Source: Bacteroidia bacterium (GTDB taxonomy: Bacteria; Bacteroidota; Bacteroidia; B-17B0; Aurantibacillaceae). Taken from it: a DNA stretch of 64,000 nucleotides. The notes below the pieces were generated by a model. It was given only the letters and a program-made list of their open reading frames with translations, searched no databases and was not told the DNA's origin. Below, piece after piece: positions 56,857 through 64,000 of the stretch. Each line of letters opens with the position of its first letter. Positions within the stretch are counted from its first letter, which is position 1. The position numbers and the translations under genes were made by a program. The stretch spans positions 1-64,000 of the forward strand of contig JALHRL010000022.1 in NCBI GenBank assembly GCA_022841465.1, read 5' to 3'.

Positions 56857-56870
56857 AACAAGTATATATA
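56855..56870 (+). promoter_or_regulatory. Late-promoter-like motif, copy 7
   Basis: TTAACAAGTATATATA followed by GGGG. It starts in the terminator's T tract and precedes the fibre operon (56884). Confidence 0.6.
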
Positions 56871-56883
56871 GGGGCTATTAACA

Positions 56884-57342
56884 ATGTCTAAAGAGCTTAC
56901 AGTTTTAGGCACTCCTTATACTTATCCCGAAACTGGGGATAGGAAGTGGGGTGATGATGCGTCAGAATGGGCGCAGGCAATTACTGACGTTGTTGGTACC
57001 CTTGCTCCTCCCGGGTTTATACCCCAAACCACCTTCGATATCCAAGATAATATTCTTACTTTTTCCGATATTGATGGTGCATTATTTGATTCTTTAGTGG
57101 TACAATCTTTTAGAATGCAATTTTATGTCACTCGAACTGATGGAGTTGTCTCTTATACCGAAACTGGTGTAATTGAAGGCGCTTATACCGGCTCTGAGTG
57201 GGATTACGGTATCTCGGGTATTGGAGATTCCGGTATAGAGTTGCAAGTAACCTCCGCCGGTCAAGTTCAGTATAAGAGTTCTAGTGTTGGCGGTACTTAT
57301 AGCGGTACAATGACCTTTTCCGCTACAGTGAGTCAGGTTTAA
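56884..57342 (+). CDS. Virion structural protein
   Basis: 152 residues. N terminus TVLGTPYTYPETGDRKWGDDASEWAQ resembles the opening of phage fibre/decoration proteins, and the C-terminal half is beta-rich, ending in Gly/Ser/Thr strands (YSGTMTFSATVSQV). First gene after the capsid terminator. A fibre-attachment or head-tail role is inferred. Confidence 0.65.
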   Translation: MSKELTVLGTPYTYPETGDRKWGDDASEWAQAITDVVGTLAPPGFIPQTTFDIQDNILTFSDIDGALFDSLVVQSFRMQFYVTRTDGVVSYTETGVIEGAYTGSEWDYGISGIGDSGIELQVTSAGQVQYKSSSVGGTYSGTMTFSATVSQV

Positions 57343-57344
57343 CA

Positions 57345-59114
57345 ATGGCTTTGAAGTTTAAAGACTTTATTAAGGGTATAAGACTTCGAGGAGTTTCCTC
57401 CGATCCATCGGATAACCTTAATGGTTCCCTTTGGTATAACTCGGTCTCTGCCAGGGTCAAGGCTTATCTTGGTGGTGGTGTCAAAACTTTAGTCAGTGAG
57501 ACCGATACCCAAACTTTAACAAACAAAGAAATTGTTGTAGCAAACAACACTGTTACAACAGCAGCTTCTGGTAACCTAGTTGCTACAGAACTAAATGCAG
57601 CCTTGGCAGAGCTTCAGTCGGACATCGACACTCGCCAGCCAGTCGATGCTGAATTGACTGCAATTGCTGCTCTAGCAACTGACGGTTTGATTGCAAAAAC
57701 TGGTGCAGGAACGGCTGCTACTAGAATTATTACCGGAGAAGCTAACGAAATTAGCGTTTCTGATGGTGATGGTGTTGCTGGAAACCCTTTAGTTGGTATT
57801 GCAGACAATGCGGTTCTTCCTGGAACAGCGGCTGTAACTGTTCCTATCGGTACGACGCTTCAAAGACCTGGAACCCCAGTAAATGGTCAGATTCGGTACA
57901 ACTCTGATCTTAATATTTTTGAAGGCTACCAAAACGGTACTTGGGGTCCAATTGCTGGTAGCGGTGCCGGAACAGTAAAAGCTAATTATCTAGATCCAAT
58001 TTCAACGTCTCTTCCAACTGGTCTATCTGTCACTATTGACGGTCAAGCTGGGGTTGATGGCGACCTAGTCCTTTTTACCAACCTTCTTTCTGGTAATAAC
58101 CGTGTATATGAGCTTTCGGGTGTTGGTGTTTCTCTCGCTTGGGCACCTCAGACGCTTTTTGAAGGTTCGCAAGACCCTTCGGACGGCGATTCGGTTAGGA
58201 TTCTTAGTGGTGCAGCGTTTAAAGAACAGTTGGCCGTTTTTGACGGTTCAGATTTTAAAGTTAACGACACACTTCGTCTTTTTGATGAGGTTAGTGCTGA
58301 TTATCTTGAAATCGGTTCTATCAAAACTGTAGAACTTGTAAATAATACAACTAACGGCATTGTTTTTAGTGTTTCTCTAACCGGTAGCGAAAACTTTGTA
58401 GTTAATTATTCGGTTCTTCGTGGAGCTGGAATAAAAGAAACCGGTCAGTTGTTTGTTACGTCTGATGGGACTTCTACAGCGGTAGCTCGAAGTAGTGCCT
58501 TTATTGGTGATAGCGGTGTAACCTTTGACAGCGACATAAACGCCGGAAATATAAGACTTCTTTATACAACAACCAATACAGGCGTAAACGCTATAATGAA
58601 GCTTAGCGTTCAGCGTTGGGCTAACGCTTCTGGTGGAGCAGGCGGTATTCCCAATTACGGAACCTCCCCGTCTTCTTCAGTTCCAGCAAGTGGGGCTACC
58701 GGTGATGTTCAGTTTAGGGGATCATCAGGTTTCTTAGACGGTGATGTAAATTTTAAGTGGGACCAAGCAAATAGCTCGATAAATCTTAATGGATTAAGAA
58801 TAAAAAGCTTGCAAGGACCGGTATCTTTGTTAGATAATCAAGCCGTAGCTGTTACGGCCTTTAGTTACCCTAAAACAATTTCTTATATGGTTATAGAGTA
58901 TTCTATTTCTAGAGATACAGATGTTGTCTTAGGAAGACTCTTAGTTGTAAACAACGGGACATCGGTCAGTTTGTCTGATGATAACGTTGGAGTTGGTAGT
59001 GTTGGTATTAGCTTAGCTGCTGTTATTAATGGTTCAGATATCGATCTGACCTATACATCGACCAACACCGGGTTTAACGGTTCACTGAAATATAACATGA
59101 GGTATTGGAGTTAA
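57345..59114 (+). CDS. Fibre protein 1
   Basis: 589 residues, Ser/Thr/Ala/Gly-rich beta structure. N-terminal module MALKFKDFIKGIRLRG with DNLNGSLWYNS is shared with the next two genes. TPVNGQIRYNSDLNIFEGYQNG in the middle repeats this motif. Two similar C-terminal beta domains (LFVTSDGTSTAVARS..., LLVVNNGTSVSLSDDNVG), each ending in DLTYTSTNTG-like strands, look duplicated. Likely a trimeric fibre. Confidence 0.8.
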   Translation: MALKFKDFIKGIRLRGVSSDPSDNLNGSLWYNSVSARVKAYLGGGVKTLVSETDTQTLTNKEIVVANNTVTTAASGNLVATELNAALAELQSDIDTRQPVDAELTAIAALATDGLIAKTGAGTAATRIITGEANEISVSDGDGVAGNPLVGIADNAVLPGTAAVTVPIGTTLQRPGTPVNGQIRYNSDLNIFEGYQNGTWGPIAGSGAGTVKANYLDPISTSLPTGLSVTIDGQAGVDGDLVLFTNLLSGNNRVYELSGVGVSLAWAPQTLFEGSQDPSDGDSVRILSGAAFKEQLAVFDGSDFKVNDTLRLFDEVSADYLEIGSIKTVELVNNTTNGIVFSVSLTGSENFVVNYSVLRGAGIKETGQLFVTSDGTSTAVARSSAFIGDSGVTFDSDINAGNIRLLYTTTNTGVNAIMKLSVQRWANASGGAGGIPNYGTSPSSSVPASGATGDVQFRGSSGFLDGDVNFKWDQANSSINLNGLRIKSLQGPVSLLDNQAVAVTAFSYPKTISYMVIEYSISRDTDVVLGRLLVVNNGTSVSLSDDNVGVGSVGISLAAVINGSDIDLTYTSTNTGFNGSLKYNMRYWS

Positions 59115-59116
59115 TT

Positions 59117-60880
59117 ATGTCTAACGTATACAAAATCAGAGCCCTTGGTGGTCTTAGTATTCCTGTTTTGTCGAGTGATCCAGTATCTCCCGAAAACGGT
59201 ACTATTTGGTATAACTCCAGCGATGATAAATTTCGAAGCCGAGAAGGTGGAGTAACATCCGAACTCGGAAGCCGAAGCGAGTTTGGTGATGATGTTTTTC
59301 GTATTATTGACGACTCTGATGGGACTAAAAAAGTAGCCTTTTCAGTTGGAGCACTTTCTACCGCAACAACTAGAATTATTTCGGTACCAGATGCAGACGT
59401 TGATCTGGCTGATGTTAACACTGCTGTCCAACGAGACGGCTCAGTGGCTTTCACCGCAGACCAATCGATGGGCGGATTTAAGCTTACTAACTTGGCTTCT
59501 CCGGTTGCGGCCACTGACGCAGCTTCTAAAGGCTACGTTGATGCAGTTCAATCGGGACTAGATGTTAAACAGTCTGTTCGTCTTGCGACGGTTGCTGCTC
59601 TTCCTGCTAATACTCCAGCAGGATCTGGAGTAGGTAAAACTCTCACCGCTGACGCTAACGGAGCACTCAGTGTGGATGGGGTTGCTGTTGCGGCAAGTGA
59701 TCGAGTTTTAGTTAAGGATGAAGGAGATCTTCAAGATAACGGTATTTATGTTGTAACCCAAGCTGGGTCTGGTGGTGCACCGTTTATCCTCACTCGGGCT
59801 ACAGATTTTGATTCCAATACCGAAGTTACAGCCGGAGCGTTTACTTTTGTTGCTAGCGGGACAGTAAACGCTGGCACTGGATGGGTTTTAACTACCGAAG
59901 ATCCTATTACTCTAGAGACTTCGGGTCTTATATTCAGTCAGTTTTCTTCATCAGCTCAACTTCAGGCTGGGGAAGGTTTAGTCCTTAACGGTCAAGATCT
60001 TGATGTTAATGCTGGTAACGGTATTGAAATTGTTGCTGATGCTGTTGTAGTAAAACGCGACGCGGTTGGTGGAGCAAACCTCGCGGCAGCAATTGACGTT
60101 AACTCTAACGGAGTTGCGGTTAGAGTTGATGATGTAACCATTGAAGAAGGCGCTTCCGGTCGTCTACAGGTAATGGATGCCGGAATTACTAATGCTAAAG
60201 TTGCAACCGGTATTGACGCTGCTAAAATTGCCGATGGTTCAGTTTCTAATGCAGAGTTTCAACGTCTTGATGGAGTGACTAGCGGGATTCAAGGTCAACT
60301 TGATGCTAAAGCAAGCACTGCACTCAGTAACCTGGCTTCAGTTGCAATTAATACAAGCTTAGTTTCTGATACCGATAATACCGACGATCTCGGTTCTCAG
60401 GCAATTAACTGGAAAGACGTACACGCTAAGTCACTGAGATCGACTAACGGTGTTTTAGTTGATTCTGACTCTGATGCGGTTGGTGATAGAGCTAGTGATC
60501 TTACACTTGTTCAAAAAGCGGTTAAGCGTGGTAAGCAATCTAGCGCGTTAATTGAAGAAGAATATGTTGACGCTTCTACTTTAGCAAACAATACAACGGC
60601 TGTGGTTGCAGCATTCACCTTTGCACATGCTAGCTATGTCGGTCTTGAAGTTCAGTATGTAATCCGCGAAGCTACTTCTTTGGATACAAGGATTGGTTCG
60701 CTTCTTGTTTCTACTGATGGAACCGTAGCATCGGTAAGTGATGTATTTTCTGAAACAGCAGACGTTGGTGTCAGTTGGTCTGCTGCTGTTAGTGGAGCTA
60801 ACGTTGAACTGACTTACACAAGCGCTAACTCTGGTAATGCTCGCACGATGCGCGCAGACCTAAAACGATTTAGAGCTTAA
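59117..60880 (+). CDS. Fibre protein 2
   Basis: 587 residues from ATG 59117 (MSNVYKIRALGGLS), with GGAG upstream; the frame is open to 59105. Shares the NG-x-I-W-Y-N-S-x-x-D-K-F module. Phage fibre signatures: GYVDAVQSGLDVKQSVRLAT, GALSVDGVAVAASDRVLVKD, NGIYVVTQAG. The C-terminal 100 residues resemble the C-terminal domain of fibre 1 (GSLLVSTDGTVASVSD..., VELTYTSANSG), so they are paralogs. Confidence 0.85.
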   Translation: MSNVYKIRALGGLSIPVLSSDPVSPENGTIWYNSSDDKFRSREGGVTSELGSRSEFGDDVFRIIDDSDGTKKVAFSVGALSTATTRIISVPDADVDLADVNTAVQRDGSVAFTADQSMGGFKLTNLASPVAATDAASKGYVDAVQSGLDVKQSVRLATVAALPANTPAGSGVGKTLTADANGALSVDGVAVAASDRVLVKDEGDLQDNGIYVVTQAGSGGAPFILTRATDFDSNTEVTAGAFTFVASGTVNAGTGWVLTTEDPITLETSGLIFSQFSSSAQLQAGEGLVLNGQDLDVNAGNGIEIVADAVVVKRDAVGGANLAAAIDVNSNGVAVRVDDVTIEEGASGRLQVMDAGITNAKVATGIDAAKIADGSVSNAEFQRLDGVTSGIQGQLDAKASTALSNLASVAINTSLVSDTDNTDDLGSQAINWKDVHAKSLRSTNGVLVDSDSDAVGDRASDLTLVQKAVKRGKQSSALIEEEYVDASTLANNTTAVVAAFTFAHASYVGLEVQYVIREATSLDTRIGSLLVSTDGTVASVSDVFSETADVGVSWSAAVSGANVELTYTSANSGNARTMRADLKRFRA

Positions 60881-60911
60881 CCTTAATGGAATGTTAGGAA
60901 ATTGAGGATAT

Positions 60912-61292
60912 ATGGCAGATAATTTCTTTAAAATCTCTAAGGGGGTAAATCTTACCCCACAAGCTGGAGCACCTTCAAATCCAGCTAACGGTGATATATA
61001 TTACGACACTTCTTTAAACAAATTTCGTAAATATGAAAATGGTTCTTGGTCAGATATTAGTTCTGGAGGCGGAGGCGGCTCTACTCAAGGTAGTGAAACT
61101 GAAAATACTACTACAGCGAGTAAAAGCACCTCAACTGGCAGGACTCTATTCTGGCCAAATCTTAGTATTGCAAATACACACACTGTTACAGTTGTAGCAA
61201 GCTCTAACTTAGTGTCTGTTGATGCAATTGAAGTTCAATCAGGCGGAACGCTGGACATACAGTCTGGTGGAATTGTAAAAATAATCGATTAA
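60912..61292 (+). CDS. Short fibre-related protein
   Basis: 126 residues. It has the same N-terminal module (MADNFFKISKGVNLTP, SNPANGDIYYDTSLNKFRKYENGSW), then a Ser/Thr linker and a short repetitive end (GGTLDIQSGGIVKI). It seems to be the attachment module with a very short tip, perhaps a truncated fibre or a bridging protein. Confidence 0.65.
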   Translation: MADNFFKISKGVNLTPQAGAPSNPANGDIYYDTSLNKFRKYENGSWSDISSGGGGGSTQGSETENTTTASKSTSTGRTLFWPNLSIANTHTVTVVASSNLVSVDAIEVQSGGTLDIQSGGIVKIID

Positions 61293-61305
61293 TAAAGGAA
61301 ATTAA

Positions 61306-62049
61306 ATGTCTACTCTAAAAGTAAATACTATTACAAATGCAGCAGGAACTGGAGCACCGGCGGTAAGTTTTGGAATTATTGGTCCGGTAACCACGAAGAC
61401 GGGCAACTACACTGCTACTGCAGCGGATGAAACAATCCTTGTAGACTGCACCAGCGGTGCTGTTACAATCACAATGCCATCGGCTAGCACGGCTGGTAAG
61501 CGGATCACGGTTGTAAAAACCGATGCTAGTGCAAACAAAGTTACAGTTCAGCGCGCGGCTTCTGACACTCTTGCGGGTGCTACGTCGTTTAAAATCGGCC
61601 TTCAATATGACTCCGCTGATATGGTATCGAACGGCGGGACACTTTGGCATATCCTGAAGTATCCGGTTATCTCTGCCCACTACCGGTTGGAATCCACTGT
61701 GGCATCAGACACGTCCACACCGATCAATTATGGCGCTAAGATTTACGATAGCGCGGACATTGTTACAACAGGTGTCGGAACTTGGGTTTGCACAGCGGCG
61801 CTTGCTGGTTTTTATGATGTTGGCCTAAATGGTCACACTTCCAGTGCGTCAACAATGCGTCTCTACAAAAACGGCTCGCTTTACGCCGCAATGAATACGA
61901 CATCCGGCGGTACCTATAGCGGTACTTATGTCGGCGTTGAACTAGCCATTGGTGATACCTTCAACATCAGGACTTCAGTCTCCGTGAACGTAGTTGATGA
62001 CCCGAGTGCGGGCTATCCTAACCGTATCACTATTTCTCGTAGAAACTAA
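61306..62049 (+). CDS. Fibre tip-like structural protein
   Basis: 247 residues. MSTLKVNTITNAAGTGAPAV is the typical start of a phage fibre tip module, followed by a TMPSASTAGKRITVVKTD beta region and a C-terminal C1q-like beta domain (YDVGLNGHTSSASTMRLYKNGSLY...). The second half is richer in G and C than its neighbours, suggesting exchange of the tip domain from another source. Confidence 0.7.
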   Translation: MSTLKVNTITNAAGTGAPAVSFGIIGPVTTKTGNYTATAADETILVDCTSGAVTITMPSASTAGKRITVVKTDASANKVTVQRAASDTLAGATSFKIGLQYDSADMVSNGGTLWHILKYPVISAHYRLESTVASDTSTPINYGAKIYDSADIVTTGVGTWVCTAALAGFYDVGLNGHTSSASTMRLYKNGSLYAAMNTTSGGTYSGTYVGVELAIGDTFNIRTSVSVNVVDDPSAGYPNRITISRRN

Positions 62050-62067
62050 TTTAAAGGAAATAATTTT

Positions 62068-62472
62068 ATGATGGACGAATTTAAAAAATTACTAGCTCAA
62101 AAGAAAAAAGAAAACGGCGAAATGTCGCCAGATCAGAAAAAAGCCAAGATGAAAGTCTCCGAAGAACTTCGATCTTTGGCCGACAAAATGCTTGGCTCTG
62201 AACTTCCCGGCTTGAAGAAAGTCACGGTTGCTTCTAACTCTGAAGAAGGTCTTAAGCGCGGTCTTGAAAAAGCCGAAGATCTTCTTGAGCAGAAAAAAGA
62301 AGCAATGGGCATGAAAAAAGAAATGCTTGCTGAAGAAGAGCCAAAAGATCCTTTGGAGTCTGAAGATGAAATCGAGACTGCCAAAGAAGATCCTATGTCT
62401 AAAGTTAAATCTCTTCTTGCTGGTATGTCAGAAGAAGAGCGTAAGAAGCTTCTTGAATCGATGATGGGCTAA
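62068..62472 (+). CDS. Charged helical protein
   Basis: 134 residues, Lys/Glu/Met-rich (62 percent polar by eye), with a start MMDEFKKLLAQKKKE. Short helices with acidic stretches; could be a fibre chaperone or a second scaffold. No family recognised. Confidence 0.55.
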   Translation: MMDEFKKLLAQKKKENGEMSPDQKKAKMKVSEELRSLADKMLGSELPGLKKVTVASNSEEGLKRGLEKAEDLLEQKKEAMGMKKEMLAEEEPKDPLESEDEIETAKEDPMSKVKSLLAGMSEEERKKLLESMMG

Positions 62473-62497
62473 TAGCCTCTTTCCTTAAGGGGTTATT

Positions 62498-63430
62498 ATG
62501 TCTTACCTAAATTCTGATAGCTTAATTAGGAGTCTAAAAAGACGCGCTTCTATTCCTGAATCCCAGGTAACTTTTGAAGAGCAAGACTTTTTAGATATTC
62601 TTAATGAAGAAATGCAAATCGGTTTAGTACCAAGTATTCTTTCTGTCCATGAAGAGTACTTGGTCTATTCCGTTGACATTCCTGTAGTCCAAAATCAAGC
62701 GACATACCCAATTCCATACAGGGCCATTGGTAATAAGGTTCGCGAGGTTAGCCGTGTTGACTCTGGTGGTAATAGCTACCCGATGGCAAAGGTTAATCCA
62801 GAAGACGCTCATAACGATCCTGGTGTATATGGCCAGGTTTACTTAGGGCGCTTTCTGATTGAAGGTGGAAATATTAAGCTCTTGGATTCCACTCTTCTTA
62901 ACGGAGATGGATTTCTTAGAATTAAATATTATCTAAGACCTAATCAACTTGTCTCTTCTAAGCGAGCGGCACAGATTACATCTATCAACACACTCACTGG
63001 TGTCATAACTTTCAGTTCTAATCTTCCTAAGAACTTTTCTAATGGAATGTTGATTGATTTCAATAGAACTAAAAGTGATCATCGCATTATCAAGTTTGAT
63101 GTAGCCGTTACAGCGACAACGCTTAATAGCATTACAGTTGATCCGGCAGATCTTCCTGCATCACTTGAAATAGGTGACTACGTCTGCGCAGCTGGTGAGA
63201 CTTACATCCCTAATATTCCAACCGACCTTCACGTTGTCCTAGCTCATAGAGGTGCAGCACGCTGTGTTGAGGCTATGGGCGACGCTAATGGTCTAGCAGC
63301 AGCTAATCAAAAGCTTGCTGAAATGGAATTAAAGACACAACAACTAATCGACAACCGTTCTGACGGCAACCCAAAGAAAGTTATCAATCGTAATAACTTC
63401 TTTAATCGCCGAGGACGATGGAGTAGGTAA
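62498..63430 (+). CDS. Head-tail adaptor-like protein
   Basis: 310 residues. N-terminal helical part (LIRSLKRRASIPESQVTFEEQDFLDILNEEM) resembles phage adaptor or head-completion proteins, followed by a beta domain and a helical end (AAANQKLAEMELKTQQLIDNR...). It precedes the next tail gene with a TAATG overlap. The call is from pattern and position. Confidence 0.6.
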   Translation: MSYLNSDSLIRSLKRRASIPESQVTFEEQDFLDILNEEMQIGLVPSILSVHEEYLVYSVDIPVVQNQATYPIPYRAIGNKVREVSRVDSGGNSYPMAKVNPEDAHNDPGVYGQVYLGRFLIEGGNIKLLDSTLLNGDGFLRIKYYLRPNQLVSSKRAAQITSINTLTGVITFSSNLPKNFSNGMLIDFNRTKSDHRIIKFDVAVTATTLNSITVDPADLPASLEIGDYVCAAGETYIPNIPTDLHVVLAHRGAARCVEAMGDANGLAAANQKLAEMELKTQQLIDNRSDGNPKKVINRNNFFNRRGRWSR

Positions 63431-64000
63431 TGGCTCAAAGCACGTTATTAAGAGCTAAAGGTTTATTTTCCTTCCAAAATCTTCTTTCTGAAGTTCCGGA
63501 AGGTGCTCTTGCTCGTGCTGATAACGTTGTAATCGATCGAGAAGGTGTCATAGAACCCCGTAAAGGAATTAAACTTTATGGAACTGCAATGGTAGGCGAT
63601 AGCTCAAGAGCTAAACAGCTTTTAAAATATAAAGATCGCATCATTAGACACTATAATGATAAACTAGAATTTGATAATGGGCTAGGTACTTTTAGTGCGT
63701 TTTCAGGTTCTTACCTAGAGCTAGAAGATGGACTTAGGATTAAAGGTCTTGAAACACGCGGTAATTTCTTTTTTACAACCAAAGATGGCATTAAAAAGAT
63801 CTCAGCAGCAAGTGCTTCTCAACTTAGCTCAGCTTCGGGTTTTATTACGGATGCTGGTGGTGTAAAGGCTACAGATGTTACTGGTATTGTAGATTTTACT
63901 AACCCTGGCTTTTTTACCTGTAACTCAAAAGTTGCATATCGTGTTGTCTGGGGTATTAGAGACGCAAACAATAACGTTATACTTGGAACACCTTCCGAGC
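63430..64000 (+). CDS. Tail or stabilisation protein, N-terminal part (cut by window edge)
   Basis: The frame opens at ATG 63430 (MAQSTLLRAKGLFSFQNLLSEVPEG) and is open to 64000. RADNVVIDREGVIEPRKGIKLYG, of which the ADNVVIDREGV part is typical, appears in podovirus tail stabilisation or tail-accessory proteins. It overlaps the adaptor stop (TAATG). The rest lies outside the window. Confidence 0.6.
   Translation, partial: MAQSTLLRAKGLFSFQNLLSEVPEGALARADNVVIDREGVIEPRKGIKLYGTAMVGDSSRAKQLLKYKDRIIRHYNDKLEFDNGLGTFSAFSGSYLELEDGLRIKGLETRGNFFFTTKDGIKKISAASASQLSSASGFITDAGGVKATDVTGIVDFTNPGFFTCNSKVAYRVVWGIRDANNNVILGTPSE

Overview
The window is a contiguous piece of the genome of a large, AT-rich tailed double-stranded DNA phage. 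A Gram-negative host is likely: there is a spanin-type lipoprotein, an outer-membrane lipid A deacylase-like protein and an M15 peptidoglycan peptidase. No bacterial chromosome genes or rRNA are seen. The combination of a B-family DNA polymerase, class II ribonucleotide reductase, ThyX, PurA and a GuaC/GuaB-type enzyme marks a virulent phage that largely makes its own nucleotide pool. Host genus and phage genus cannot be fixed from the sequence alone.

Layout. Positions 1-703 (+) hold the end of a rightward operon. From 675 to 41888 almost everything is on the minus strand. 1.1-2.9 kb is a membrane and lysis-accessory cassette (holin-like, secreted trypsin-like protease, overlapping spanin-like genes). 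2.8-5.8 kb holds HNH, dUTPase, dNMP kinase and a metallophosphoesterase. 5.9-8.7 kb is a MoxR-type AAA+ ATPase with a VWA/metallopeptidase-like partner. 8.8-16.6 kb is replication and recombination: a B-family polymerase split into two genes, AEP primase-helicase, ERF annealing protein and a PD-(D/E)XK nuclease. 16.6-25.8 kb holds ThyX, NrdJ, a glycosyltransferase group, a GuaC-type enzyme, dCMP deaminase, a pyrimidine-dimer glycosylase, three tRNAs and PurA. 25.8-41.9 kb is accessory: a response regulator, three ankyrin genes whose borders carry a repeated 32-bp element, a subtilase, many tiny genes, a candidate structured RNA near 33 kb, a tandem array of nine micro-genes (most starting M-x-F-I) at 35.8-37.6 kb, ATP-dependent ligase and a PagL-like protein.

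From 41912 to the right edge the structural genes run on the plus strand: surface and fibre proteins, terminase, portal, scaffold, capsid, a fibre family and head-tail/tail proteins. A leftward island at 46761-49245 inside this region carries the endolysin. Seven copies of a TTAACAAATATAAGTA-like motif precede plus-strand genes only and are the likely late promoters. A clear hairpin terminator closes the capsid unit, with a new promoter directly after it.

How the parts work together: the leftward genes make and repair DNA and remodel host metabolism and envelope. The rightward genes build and package the virion. The M15 endolysin acts with the holin-like and spanin-like genes, which sit far away at the left end. 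No integrase, repressor or attachment site was seen.
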